Source: an uncultured Alphaproteobacteria bacterium (GTDB taxonomy: Bacteria > Pseudomonadota > Alphaproteobacteria > Methylaequorales > Methylaequoraceae). Taken from it: a stretch of DNA of 64,000 bases. Both the position numbers and the translations under genes were made by a program. Numbering within the stretch: position 1 is the stretch's first letter; the number at the start of each line of letters is the position of its first letter. Below, in pieces: positions 1-8,619 of this stretch. The DNA lies in the NCBI GenBank assembly GCA_902613995.1, contig CACMJG010000002.1, positions 169,221 to 233,220 of the forward strand, written 5' to 3'. The notes beneath the pieces were generated by a model. The model made no database searches and was not told the DNA's origin. It worked only from the letters and a program-made list of their open reading frames with translations.

Positions 1-128
1 ATCTATCTTTTAGATTACTAAGGAGTAATGATTCGAAACACTCAGGTTTTGCACCAAAATTATTCAAATTTTCAATTTTATATTTATATTTGACGTTTTC
101 TTCGCTTGTTGTTGATTCACTATTTTAA
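1..128 (+). CDS. ctaB: Heme O synthase (protoheme IX farnesyltransferase), C-terminal fragment
   Basis: This is the last 41 codons of a gene cut by the window edge, read from base 3 to the TAA at 126–128. The peptide ends with a hydrophobic helix (KLFKFSILYLYLTF, then SSLVVDSL), which matches the usual C-terminal end of the UbiA-family enzyme that farnesylates heme b to heme O for cytochrome oxidase. The position directly before ctaG and coxC supports this. The stop codon overlaps the ATG of the next tiny ORF (TAATG). Too little is visible to check catalytic residues; the call rests on the tail sequence and gene order. Confidence 0.75.
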   Translation, partial: LSFRLLRSNDSKHSGFAPKLFKFSILYLYLTFSSLVVDSLF

Positions 129-217
129 TGAAAAAAAATAAAAAAAATATAGCTTTAGGTCTGGCTTTGTTTTTGTTAGCCACCATATTTTATTTTATAA
201 CAGTTTTAAAATTCTAA
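128..217 (+). CDS. Tiny single-pass membrane protein in the cytochrome oxidase operon
   Basis: A 29-residue ORF with a lysine/asparagine-rich start (MKKNKKN) and one hydrophobic helix filling residues about 8–27. Its ATG overlaps the ctaB stop, and its TAA lies one base before the ctaG ATG, so it looks translationally coupled on both sides. Other alphaproteobacterial cox operons carry small unnamed membrane ORFs at this place (CoxF-like or oxidase assembly peptides), so a role in assembling or stabilising the oxidase is a reasonable inference. No motif proves it. The coding call rests on position and composition. Confidence 0.6.
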   Translation: MKKNKKNIALGLALFLLATIFYFITVLKF

Positions 218-218
218 T

Positions 219-758
219 ATGATAGCAAGAAATCAAAATAAAAAAGTTAAACAAGCTTTCTACCTTTTGGCATTCGCCCTTGGAATGTTGGCAATGAGTT
301 ACGCAGCAGTCCCACTCTATAAAATTTTTTGTAAAGTTACAGGGTACGGTGGGACTCCCCAGATTTCGCTTGAGAACGACAGTTATAAAATTAAAGAAAA
401 AATCGATGTTAGGTTTGATTCTACTATTGATAGAAATTCTGTTATCTCGTTTGAACCAGAGGTTAAAAAAATTGAAGTTCAGATTGGTGAAAACAGTTTA
501 GCTTTTTTTAAGGCAAAAAATAATTCTGATAAACCTATTACAACCATGTCGGTTTTCAATGTTAGTCCTTTACAGGCTGGACAATATTTTAATAAAATTG
601 AGTGTTTTTGCTTTGAAGAACAAGTTTTATCAGCAAATGAAGAGGTCAGTATGCCCGTATCTTTTTTTGTTGACGCTTCAATTAAAGATGATAAATTTAT
701 CAAAGATTTGCAGGAAATAACCCTCTCATATACAATGTATGTAAGAAAAAATGAGTGA
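219..758 (+). CDS. ctaG: Cytochrome c oxidase assembly protein CtaG/Cox11
   Basis: A 179-residue protein anchored by one N-terminal membrane helix (about 13–32), with the rest periplasmic. It delivers copper to the CuB centre of oxidase subunit I. The family signature PLYKIFC-KVTGYGGT follows the helix with Cys38, and the copper-binding pair CFC sits at Cys129 and Cys131. The length is slightly short for the family (180–200) but covers the whole domain. The gene starts one base after the tiny ORF and overlaps coxC by 8 bases, so it is part of the oxidase operon. Confidence 0.96.
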   Translation: MIARNQNKKVKQAFYLLAFALGMLAMSYAAVPLYKIFCKVTGYGGTPQISLENDSYKIKEKIDVRFDSTIDRNSVISFEPEVKKIEVQIGENSLAFFKAKNNSDKPITTMSVFNVSPLQAGQYFNKIECFCFEEQVLSANEEVSMPVSFFVDASIKDDKFIKDLQEITLSYTMYVRKNE

Positions 759-1575
759 TAATAATCAGAAACATCCCTATCATCTAGTTGACCCTAGCCC
801 TTGGCCACTTGTTACTTCATTTTCAGCTTTAATAATGGCTATAGGGTTTATATTCCTTATGCATGATGGTAAAACTTTGGTGTTTACCATAGGATCTATT
901 GCAGTTGTTTTGTCGAGTATTCTCTGGTGGAGAGATGTTGTTTCCGAGTCAGAAGGTGGTGGATATCACAACAATGTTGTCCAAATTGGACTTAGATACG
1001 GCATGATACTTTTCATAATGTCAGAGGTCATGTTTTTCGCAGCATGGTTTTGGGCGTTTTTTGATGTTGCGTTTTATCCCGGCTCTGAAAGCCCTGAGCT
1101 CATAGGTCGACAAGATACGATAGGTGGTGCATTTCCTCCTGAAGATATAGAATTAATTTCGCCTTTTGGAGTACCTTTGTTAAACACTTTTATATTGCTA
1201 GCCTCTGGTGGAACTATAACTTGGGCTCATCACGCACTAAGGTCCAATGATAGAAAAAACTTTTTGCTATTTTTATTGTTGACCATTATTTTAGGTATTA
1301 TTTTTACTGGATTTCAAGCTTACGAATATAAAGTCGCAACTTTTGGAATTGAGGACGGTATTTACCCGTCAACATTTTATATGGCTACTGGCTTTCATGG
1401 TTTTCATGTTATAGTTGGTTCAATCTTTTTATTAGTATGTTATTTCAGAGGTTTAAAAGGGCATTTTACGCCTAAAAAACATTTAGGTTTCGAATTTGCT
1501 GCTTGGTATTGGCATTTTGTAGATGTTGTCTGGTTGTTTCTATTCACATTTGTTTATTGGTGGGCTGCCGCATAA
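751..1575 (+). CDS. coxC: Cytochrome c oxidase subunit III
   Basis: A 274-residue, seven-helix membrane protein of the heme-copper oxidase subunit III family. It starts with the expected sequence around HPYHLVDPSPWP, has the RYGMILFIMSEVMFF helix and ends with the conserved WYWHFVDVVWLFLF segment. Subunit III stabilises the aa3-type oxidase and may aid oxygen or proton delivery. The start overlaps the end of ctaG by 8 bases, and surf1 follows after 6 bases. Subunits I and II are expected just upstream of the window. Confidence 0.98.
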   Translation: MSDNNQKHPYHLVDPSPWPLVTSFSALIMAIGFIFLMHDGKTLVFTIGSIAVVLSSILWWRDVVSESEGGGYHNNVVQIGLRYGMILFIMSEVMFFAAWFWAFFDVAFYPGSESPELIGRQDTIGGAFPPEDIELISPFGVPLLNTFILLASGGTITWAHHALRSNDRKNFLLFLLLTIILGIIFTGFQAYEYKVATFGIEDGIYPSTFYMATGFHGFHVIVGSIFLLVCYFRGLKGHFTPKKHLGFEFAAWYWHFVDVVWLFLFTFVYWWAAA

Positions 1576-1581
1576 ACAAGA

Positions 1582-2301
1582 ATGAAATTTAATTTTAATT
1601 CAAATAGCTACTCCTTCAAACCAAGATCATTTCCCTTATTCGCTTTCATTGTTGCCTTATCGATACTTCTTGGTCTTTCCGGATGGCAGATAAAAAGGCT
1701 TAATTGGAAAACTGATTTAATATCGCAAAGAATTAGCAGCTTTGAGTCTGATCCCATTAGTTTTGTAAATTTGAATCAACCTGAAAAAAACGAATTTAGA
1801 AAAGTTTTTGTTGACGGTCAACTAATGAATGAATTCGAAATGTTTATGCCAGCACTAAGTAAAAGAGGTAACAATGGTTTTCATATTTTAGTACCATTAA
1901 AAACAACTTCAGGAAAGTTCATTATATATGATACCGGTTGGGTTCCTCTCAAAATAAAAGAAAAGGAAAAAAGATTGCTAAATATTTCAAAAAATTCACA
2001 AACCTTTGAAGCTGTAATTAGAACATCGGGAAGAAAAGGATATTTTCAACCCGATAATGATACTGACACAAACACTTGGTTCTTTGTTGAACCAGAATTA
2101 ATGAGCAAATACCTTAAAATGAATTTCGAGAACGAATATTATCTAGAAGCAGTTAAAAATGGACCCAACGGATTCCCATTAGGTAATCAAACACGAATTT
2201 ATCTACGAAACAATCATTTACAATATGCATTAACTTGGTTTATGATCGCATGCGGTCTTGTTGGTGTGTTCTTTTTTGCAAATATAAAAAAAATAAAATA
2301 G
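1582..2301 (+). CDS. surf1: SURF1 family cytochrome oxidase assembly protein
   Basis: A 239-residue protein with a membrane helix near each end (about 17–35 and 214–233), the SURF1/Shy1 topology, and a periplasmic domain between them. It contains GWQIKRLNWK after the first helix and the conserved DTGWVP and NHLQYALTWF segments. SURF1 proteins help insert or retain heme a in oxidase subunit I. The gene sits 6 bases after coxC, in the order seen in other alphaproteobacteria. An in-frame reading of thrC could begin inside this gene, but the better thrC start lies just after the surf1 stop. Confidence 0.95.
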   Translation: MKFNFNSNSYSFKPRSFPLFAFIVALSILLGLSGWQIKRLNWKTDLISQRISSFESDPISFVNLNQPEKNEFRKVFVDGQLMNEFEMFMPALSKRGNNGFHILVPLKTTSGKFIIYDTGWVPLKIKEKEKRLLNISKNSQTFEAVIRTSGRKGYFQPDNDTDTNTWFFVEPELMSKYLKMNFENEYYLEAVKNGPNGFPLGNQTRIYLRNNHLQYALTWFMIACGLVGVFFFANIKKIK

Positions 2302-2303
2302 AT

Positions 2304-3686
2304 ATGATTTATTCATCAACTAGAGGAAGTGATATAAACTTAAAGTTTGGTGATGTGCTTATAAACGGATTAGCCAAGGATGGTGGCTTATACGTCCCAA
2401 ATAGTATAAAATCGTACTCAGAAGAAGAATTAGATTCTCTAAGAGAACTGGATTATTCAAGTCTTGCTTTTGAATTGACGAAAGATTTTGTTCTAGGGGA
2501 GATTTCAGCAAGTGAATATAAAAAGATTTGTATTAATTCATATAAAAGGTCATTTGGAAAAGAAATAATATCATTTGATAAGCTAGATCAGCACAAATAC
2601 ATTGCAAATCTTTTTAATGGTCCGACTTATGCATTTAAAGATTTTGCATTGCAATTATTAGGTAACATATATGACTACATATTAAGAAAAAGAAAAATAA
2701 ATCTTACTATTCTTGGAGCAACATCGGGAGATACAGGTTCTGCAGCAATTCATGGATGCGCAAAATCTAAAAACGTGAAAATTTTTATTTTGTTTCCATT
2801 AAACAGAGTTAGTGAAATTCAGAGAAAACAAATGACCACAGTAAAAAAAAAAAACGTTTTTAATATAGCAGTAAAAGGAAATTTTGATGATTGTCAAAGG
2901 ATGGTAAAAAATTACTTTAAATTAAATAACGAAAATAAGAAAATTAATTTAGCCGCGGTTAATTCAATAAATTGGGTAAGAATAATGGGACAAATTGTTT
3001 ACTACTTTTGGAGTTATTTCAGAGTAAGTACCAAATTTGATCCTATGAGTTTTGTTGTTCCCTCAGGAAATTTTGGAAATGCTTATGCTGGATATCTTAG
3101 TAAGAAAATGGGCTTACCCATTAAAAAGATTATTATTGGTTCAAACAAAAATGACATTCTCACTCGATTTTTTAAAACTGGAAAAATGGAAATTAAAAAA
3201 ACATTAACCTCTTTAAGCCCAAGTATGGACATCCAAGTTTCAAGTAATTTTGAAAGGCTTTTATTTGATTTTTATGAAAATGGAAAGATGATAGAAAAAC
3301 TTTTTTATAAATTAGAAAATGCAAAAGAATTTTCAGTAGCACAAACGCATTTAAGAAATATGAGGAAAACCTTTGGTTATGGAAAGCTATCAGATAGTGA
3401 AACAAAAAAAACAATTAATCAAATCTTTAATAGATATAAAGTGATCGTAGATCCTCACACAGCTGTTGGTCTCTCTGTTGGAGAAAAAGAACTTGATAAA
3501 AAAGAAAGAAGAATATATTTGGCTACAGCTCACTACAGTAAATTTATCAAAACAGTAAAAGAATCAGTCAAAAAAAAGGTTGATTATCCTGATAAGTTAA
3601 AAAAAATTTTAAAAAAAAAAGAAAAGTTTGAAATTATTGAAAATGATATAGATCAATTAGACAAATTAATTGTTAAACAGAACTAG
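2304..3686 (+). CDS. thrC: Threonine synthase
   Basis: A 460-residue PLP enzyme that converts O-phosphohomoserine to threonine. The N-terminus (YSSTRG, then GLAKDGGLYVP) and the PLP lysine motif AFKDFA with Lys112 are typical, as are GATSGDTGSAA and PSGNFGNAYAGY. I place the start at the ATG two bases after the surf1 stop, because the longer reading adds 23 residues (MVYDRMRSCW...) that merely translate surf1 in another frame. ThrC closing the cox assembly operon is common in alphaproteobacteria. Its pathway partner thrB lies separately near 7.2–8.1 kb. Confidence 0.97.
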   Translation: MIYSSTRGSDINLKFGDVLINGLAKDGGLYVPNSIKSYSEEELDSLRELDYSSLAFELTKDFVLGEISASEYKKICINSYKRSFGKEIISFDKLDQHKYIANLFNGPTYAFKDFALQLLGNIYDYILRKRKINLTILGATSGDTGSAAIHGCAKSKNVKIFILFPLNRVSEIQRKQMTTVKKKNVFNIAVKGNFDDCQRMVKNYFKLNNENKKINLAAVNSINWVRIMGQIVYYFWSYFRVSTKFDPMSFVVPSGNFGNAYAGYLSKKMGLPIKKIIIGSNKNDILTRFFKTGKMEIKKTLTSLSPSMDIQVSSNFERLLFDFYENGKMIEKLFYKLENAKEFSVAQTHLRNMRKTFGYGKLSDSETKKTINQIFNRYKVIVDPHTAVGLSVGEKELDKKERRIYLATAHYSKFIKTVKESVKKKVDYPDKLKKILKKKEKFEIIENDIDQLDKLIVKQN

Positions 3687-3689
3687 AAT

Positions 3690-4256
3690 TTATGCATTGC
3701 CGAAGAAGTTTGTAAGTTTTGAAAAATCAATTCCAGTTTTTTGAAGTGCGTTTTTCCACTTCTTTTCTGGATCAATTTCAAAAAGAAGATCCAATTCCTC
3801 GTTTAAATTTATCCAGCTATTTTGTTTTATTTCATTTTCTAGTTGACCTGGTCCCCATCCAGAATAGCCAAGTGAGATAAAAAATTGTTTAGGTCCTTTG
3901 TTTTGTGCAATATCCGAGATAATTTCAGTTGAACAAGTTAATTTAACTTGCTTAGAAACTTTCATTGTATTTTTACTTTCGTAATCTTTTGTATGTAATA
4001 TGAATCCGTTATTCTGATTTAGTGGACCGCCTACATGAAAAAGAAAATCAGTTTCCACATTTTTTGAAACATTTCCAATGTTTAATTTCTGAAAAAGTTG
4101 TGCAGCTTTGATAGTCATTATTTTGTGGTTAAGCACAATTCCAACTGCTCCATCTTTATTATGATGAGTAAGGTAAATAATACTTTTAGAAAAAAAAATA
4201 TCGTTTAATTGCGGCAAAGCACAAATAATATTTCCCTTTAAATATCTATGTTTCAT
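3690..4256 (-). CDS. yqgE: YqgE/AlgH family protein (DUF179)
   Basis: A 188-residue protein of the small, mainly beta YqgE/AlgH fold. It has the family pattern: GNIICALPQLNDIFFSKSIIYLTHHNKDGAVGIVLN is the usual start, followed by HVGGPLN and the SLGYSGWGPGQLENEI block. The function is not firmly known; it has been linked to alginate regulation in Pseudomonas. I chose the ATG at 4256 rather than one 15 codons upstream, because family members begin right before this first strand and it leaves 47 bases for the divergent dsbD promoter. Its 3' end faces thrC with a 3-base gap. Confidence 0.9.
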   Translation of the reverse strand: MKHRYLKGNIICALPQLNDIFFSKSIIYLTHHNKDGAVGIVLNHKIMTIKAAQLFQKLNIGNVSKNVETDFLFHVGGPLNQNNGFILHTKDYESKNTMKVSKQVKLTCSTEIISDIAQNKGPKQFFISLGYSGWGPGQLENEIKQNSWINLNEELDLLFEIDPEKKWKNALQKTGIDFSKLTNFFGNA

Positions 4257-4303
4257 ATATAAATTATTACAGATATTTAATTTAAATTCAATTAGTAACA
4301 CCT

Positions 4304-6250
4304 ATGTTTATAAATTTTTTTAAAGTTATATTTTTATTAGTTGCAAATTTAACTCTGGCTCAAGATTTTAACGCTAGAAACAATCCTGCTTTAGTTAGTA
4401 TAATTCCATCCAATGGAATATTTCTAGTCGAAGAAAATTATTATTTTGGTGTAAAGATAGAACTTCAACAGGGATGGAAAACATACTGGAAAAATCCAGG
4501 TGATGCAGGTGCACCGATTGCAATTGAATTTAAAGATACTTCTGTTGGAAATAAGTTAAAAGTTTTATTCCCTTTTCCTGAAAAATTTAAGGATCATGAT
4601 GTTTCAACAATAGGCTATGAAGGCCAGGTAATATTTCCAGTAAGAATTCAGAAAAATGAAATTGATAAAATAAATGAGAAAATTAATTTAGATTATCTTG
4701 TTTGTAAAGATATTTGTATACCAATTTCAGAAACTAAAAATTTAAATCTTAATCTTCAGAATGTGATTCAGTCTGATGCATTTATGGAGAGTTACAAAAC
4801 TGTTCCAAAAAAAAAATTGAATTACTTCAATATTGATGAAAACATTATTTCAAATGAAAAAATAAGTATTAAACTCATTAATAACGATGAATTTGAAAAT
4901 ACTGAATTATTTGCTTACGCAGAAGACATAAATCTCAAAGTAAAAAAACTAAAATCATCTTTCGAAGTTTTCCTTGACAATGATATAGAGTCTTTGAATG
5001 GTCCAATAGATCTTTCTTTTTCAAATGGGAATGTTTACGAAGAAATTTCGTTTGATTTCAATAAAAAATCAATACAGACTCCAATCATTTATTTTATAAT
5101 TTTAGCTTTTCTCGGTGGCTTAATATTAAACTTCATGCCATGTGTTCTTCCGGTCCTTTCTTTAAAACTTTACTCGTTTTTGAGTTTAGCTAAGGATGAC
5201 GATAATAAAATCAGGTTTGATTGTTCTCTAACTATAGCTGGAATAGTTTCTTCATTTCTTGTATTAGCTATCACAGTAATTTTTTTAAAAACATTTGGTG
5301 AGACAGTTGGATGGGGCTTTCATTTTCAAAACCAGTTTTTTTTAATGTTCATCTTAGTTTTAATGTTAATTTTTAGTTTGAATCTACTCGGATTCTTTGA
5401 GATTATTTTACCACAAAACGCCTTGTATAAAATTAATAATTTCTTAAACACTAATAGTAAAAGTAGTCACTATTTTTCAGGAGTATTTGCAACTCTTTTA
5501 GCTACACCGTGCAGTGCACCTTTTTTAGGAACAGCAGTTGGTTTTTCAATGGGATCATCAAATCAAAATATTGTAATAATATTTTTGAGCATTGCGCTTG
5601 GTTTTTCATTTCCGTATTTATGTTTTATTATTATACCAAAGATAGTTAAGCTACTGCCTAAGCCTGGGGAATGGATGAATAATTTAAAATATTTCCTAGG
5701 ACTTCTAATGTTATTGTCTTTTGTATGGATTTCTAATCTTTTCAAAATAAACTACTTATTAATATTCTTATTTACTTCATTAATCCTAATTTCTACTTGT
5801 CTAAAAAATAAAAGCAAATTTACTATGATCACGTCTTTACTGTTTGTCATCACAAATATCCTTTTTTTCTCTGAAAAGATGAATCTATACAAGAATAAAT
5901 TGATATGGGAAGATTATAATGACAAGTCTTTAGAAAGTTATTTAAATGAAAATAGACTTGTGTTGGTAGACGTTACTGCAGACTGGTGCGTAACTTGTCA
6001 ATTTAATAAGATAACAACTTTAAATACAAAAAAATTAGTTGATTTTCTAATTCAACATGAAGTTTTAGTTATTAGAGCAGACTGGACTAATAAAGACAAA
6101 GATATTTTTGATTTTATAAAAAGATATAACAGGTACGGTATACCGGTAAATATTGTTTATGGACCAAAGAACAAAGAAGGAATTTTATTGCCAGAGATTC
6201 TTTCTAAAGATATTGTAATAGATAAACTAATGGAGGCTGGTATTAAATGA
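4304..6250 (+). CDS. dsbD: DsbD-type protein-disulfide reductase (ScsB-like)
   Basis: A 648-residue, three-part protein that carries electrons from cytoplasmic thioredoxin to the periplasm. A signal peptide (about 1–19) leads to a periplasmic alpha domain with the Cys134/Cys138 pair (VCKDIC). A multi-helix membrane domain (about 258–535) carries the conserved Cys280 (NFMPCVLP) and Cys403 (ATPCSAPFLG). A C-terminal thioredoxin domain holds the WCVTC pair, Cys562/Cys565. All three redox pairs are present, so it should be active. It overlaps the next gene, a peroxiredoxin, by 4 bases. Whether it acts on DsbC-like or other partners cannot be told here. Confidence 0.92.
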   Translation: MFINFFKVIFLLVANLTLAQDFNARNNPALVSIIPSNGIFLVEENYYFGVKIELQQGWKTYWKNPGDAGAPIAIEFKDTSVGNKLKVLFPFPEKFKDHDVSTIGYEGQVIFPVRIQKNEIDKINEKINLDYLVCKDICIPISETKNLNLNLQNVIQSDAFMESYKTVPKKKLNYFNIDENIISNEKISIKLINNDEFENTELFAYAEDINLKVKKLKSSFEVFLDNDIESLNGPIDLSFSNGNVYEEISFDFNKKSIQTPIIYFIILAFLGGLILNFMPCVLPVLSLKLYSFLSLAKDDDNKIRFDCSLTIAGIVSSFLVLAITVIFLKTFGETVGWGFHFQNQFFLMFILVLMLIFSLNLLGFFEIILPQNALYKINNFLNTNSKSSHYFSGVFATLLATPCSAPFLGTAVGFSMGSSNQNIVIIFLSIALGFSFPYLCFIIIPKIVKLLPKPGEWMNNLKYFLGLLMLLSFVWISNLFKINYLLIFLFTSLILISTCLKNKSKFTMITSLLFVITNILFFSEKMNLYKNKLIWEDYNDKSLESYLNENRLVLVDVTADWCVTCQFNKITTLNTKKLVDFLIQHEVLVIRADWTNKDKDIFDFIKRYNRYGIPVNIVYGPKNKEGILLPEILSKDIVIDKLMEAGIK

Positions 6251-6726
6251 CAATTAATGAAAACGATATTTTTCCTGACATTACTTTTTATCAGATAACC
6301 GAGTCTGGACCTGAAGGAATTAAAGCAAACAAAATTTTTAAAAGTAAAAAAGTTATTTTAATTGGAGTGCCTGGAGCTTTCACTCCTACTTGCAGTGATG
6401 AACATCTCCCAGGCTATAAAAAATTAGCAAGTGAATTTTTTTCCAATGGAATTGAAGAAATTTATGTTGTGTCTACAAATGACCCATTCATAATGAAATC
6501 TTGGAGTGATTCCTTAAATATTTCAGATTTTAAATTTATATCAGATGGCAACGGTGAGTTTAGAGATAAAACCGGACTTGTAACGGATTTATCTATTGTA
6601 GGCTTAGGAAAAAGGTTAACAAGATTTGCAATGATTATTGATGATGGAAAGATAATTAAAATATTTAATGAAAATGGTCCTGGACTTGATTTAAGTAAAG
6701 CTGAAAATGTAATAAAATCAATTTAA
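6247..6726 (+). CDS. 1-Cys type peroxiredoxin (Prx5 subfamily)
   Basis: A 159-residue thioredoxin-fold peroxidase that reduces peroxides. The catalytic motif GVPGAFTPTC has its peroxidatic Cys49, and the late arginine sits in RLTRFAMIIDDG, as in Prx5/AhpE-like proteins. I find no second cysteine in the protein, so it should work as a 1-Cys enzyme needing glutathione or another thiol to recycle it. The ATG lies inside the stop of dsbD (ATGA), so the two thiol-redox genes are probably co-translated. Its last 4 bases overlap the 3' end of rnhA on the other strand. Confidence 0.94.
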   Translation: MTINENDIFPDITFYQITESGPEGIKANKIFKSKKVILIGVPGAFTPTCSDEHLPGYKKLASEFFSNGIEEIYVVSTNDPFIMKSWSDSLNISDFKFISDGNGEFRDKTGLVTDLSIVGLGKRLTRFAMIIDDGKIIKIFNENGPGLDLSKAENVIKSI

Positions 6727-7169
6727 TGAGATAAATTTATTTGATTTCTAGCAAGCCTGTCAACTTCCTCATTAAACTTGTTACCACTATGTCCTTTTAC
6801 CCAGTTCCATGTTATTTGAAATTGGCCTGAAAGTATATCTAATTTCATCCAAAGATCCTTATTTTTAACTTTCTTTTTGTTTGAACCTATCCAGTTATTT
6901 GTTTTCCATTTTTTTATCCATAACTCAATACCGTTGATTACATATTTGCTATCAGTAAATATTTGTAGACTGCTTTCTTTTGGAACTGATTCTAATGCTT
7001 GAATAATTGCGATTAGTTCCATTCGATTATTTGTTGTTTCAATTGCACCTCCAATTTTTTTAGATTTTTGACCACTATTTTTATTAAAAATAATTGCTGC
7101 CCAGCCCCCAGAGCCAGGATTTCCAGAACATGCTCCATCTGTATATATTATGTAATCAAAATCACCCAA
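6723..7169 (-). CDS. rnhA: Ribonuclease HI
   Basis: A 148-residue enzyme that cuts RNA in RNA:DNA hybrids. The carboxylate set is complete: Asp11 in YTDGACSGNPG, Glu51 in NRMEL, Asp73 in IFTDSKYV, and the last Asp137 in EEVDRLARNQ. WVKGHSGNKFNE supplies the usual flexible histidine. It overlaps the end of thrB by 8 bases, an arrangement (thrB–rnhA) common in alphaproteobacteria, and is likely the last gene of the ATPase-thrB transcript. Confidence 0.97.
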   Translation of the reverse strand: MGDFDYIIYTDGACSGNPGSGGWAAIIFNKNSGQKSKKIGGAIETTNNRMELIAIIQALESVPKESSLQIFTDSKYVINGIELWIKKWKTNNWIGSNKKKVKNKDLWMKLDILSGQFQITWNWVKGHSGNKFNEEVDRLARNQINLSH

Positions 7170-8118
7170 AATATTTCTTTGCCACGTTAACTTTAATATG
7201 AAATTTTAGAATATTAAAAAACTCTAATGGATCTTTTTTTTCAAGAAACTCTCCCTCATTACTATTCAAAAAATCATAGACTCTAGTGAATAAAAACCTC
7301 AGGCTTGCACCTCTTAATAAAATATTAATATTCTTAACTTCGTTCGTTTCTAACTTTCTGACTGATTGGTATCCAGAAATTAAACTTAAAAAGAAATCCT
7401 CTTTGAATTTATACTTATAAAAGCACCAAGCATTAATTGTAATTGCAAGATCATATGACAAAAAGTCACAACAAGAAAAATAAAAGTCTAAAAAGCCTGA
7501 AATTTTTTGTTCCTTAAAAAAAACATTATCTGGAAATAGATCTGCATGAATAACACCTTCAGGTAAATTCGTGGGCCAGTTAAACGATATAAAGTCAATT
7601 TCATCACTAATTATGTTTAGCGAGTTTGGAATAACGACATTAAATTTATTTAAACAATTTAAATAAATCTTCTTCCAAAAATTTAAACTAAAATTGTTTT
7701 TTGCCTTTAATTTATTATCTATATTCGCTAAGTGGAATTGGGCTAATTTCTGACCGACCATAAAACAATCATCTTCGCTCCATTTTTTCTTTGAATTCCC
7801 CTCAAGAAACCCAAATATTGCCATCCTTTTATTTTTTACTTTGTTTATGAGTTCACCATTTTTGTCTTTTATTGGAACAGGGCAATGTATACCTTTATAA
7901 TGCGAATTAGTCATGACTTCAAAATAAAAGGGTATTAGTTTTATATCCACACGTTTTTCAAAAATTGTAATAATATAGTCTTTATCTTTAGTACGAAGAA
8001 GATAATTTGTATTTTCAATACCTTCTTTTATTCCTGTGAATTTGATTAACTCACCTAGTTGATAATTTTTTAAAATCTTATTTATGTTGGCTTCAGAAAG
8101 TTCAGTATGTACAGCCAT
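7162..8118 (-). CDS. thrB: Homoserine kinase, aminoglycoside-phosphotransferase type
   Basis: A 318-residue kinase of the APH fold, the ThrB type used by alphaproteobacteria, which phosphorylates homoserine for ThrC. The start (MAVHTELSEANINKILKNY), the GIENTNYLL loop and the catalytic VIHADLFPDNVFF with FLDFYFSCCDFLSYDLA are typical. It lies between atpF and rnhA with a 6-base gap upstream and an 8-base overlap downstream. Confidence 0.95.
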   Translation of the reverse strand: MAVHTELSEANINKILKNYQLGELIKFTGIKEGIENTNYLLRTKDKDYIITIFEKRVDIKLIPFYFEVMTNSHYKGIHCPVPIKDKNGELINKVKNKRMAIFGFLEGNSKKKWSEDDCFMVGQKLAQFHLANIDNKLKAKNNFSLNFWKKIYLNCLNKFNVVIPNSLNIISDEIDFISFNWPTNLPEGVIHADLFPDNVFFKEQKISGFLDFYFSCCDFLSYDLAITINAWCFYKYKFKEDFFLSLISGYQSVRKLETNEVKNINILLRGASLRFLFTRVYDFLNSNEGEFLEKKDPLEFFNILKFHIKVNVAKKYFG

Positions 8119-8124
8119 CTTGGT

Positions 8125-8619
8125 TTAAAAAAAGTTTTTAGGAATATTTATTATTGAGTTTTCAACTAACTTAAGATTTTGTTTGTTAGATAAATTATTT
8201 TTAATCCGTATTTCTGTATATTTAAGAGCTTTTTCCATGATATGTTTTTTCATATCATTCTTAAGGTTGTTCTCCATCTGAGATGATATGAGGTTATAAT
8301 TATTAATTCTTCTAAGCATAGTTTGCTCTATATCTTTCTCTATTTGAGACTTTATTCTTTTAATCTCTTTGTCTGTATCTTCTTTGATTCTTTTAATTAA
8401 GTTGCTATTATCATTTTGTTTTTCTAATTGATCTTTATATAATTTTTCAGCTTCAAGTTTGAGTTGTTTTGATTCTTCGATGTTTTTTTTTAAACCATCG
8501 ATTTTTTTTTCAAGGTTATCAGAAAGTTGAGCTAACATTGGTTTAAGAGTAATGCATACAAAAATAATAAAAGAAAGTGATACCCAAAGTGTTGAATCAT
8601 CTAAAAACTCAATACTCAT
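8125..8619 (-). CDS. atpF: ATP synthase Fo subunit b
   Basis: A 164-residue stator subunit: one N-terminal membrane helix (about 8–28), then a long charged coiled coil rich in Lys and Glu. It joins the Fo ring motor to F1. It is the fifth gene of the smc–atpI–atpB–atpE–atpF' block and overlaps the b' gene by one base. The sequence is poorly conserved, as usual for this family, so the call leans on topology and operon place. Confidence 0.9.
   Translation of the reverse strand: MSIEFLDDSTLWVSLSFIIFVCITLKPMLAQLSDNLEKKIDGLKKNIEESKQLKLEAEKLYKDQLEKQNDNSNLIKRIKEDTDKEIKRIKSQIEKDIEQTMLRRINNYNLISSQMENNLKNDMKKHIMEKALKYTEIRIKNNLSNKQNLKLVENSIINIPKNFF

Noticed and set aside
2235..2303. Upstream start for threonine synthase inside surf1
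   Set aside because: The added residues are an out-of-frame reading of the surf1 membrane helix; ThrC proteins begin near YSSTRG.
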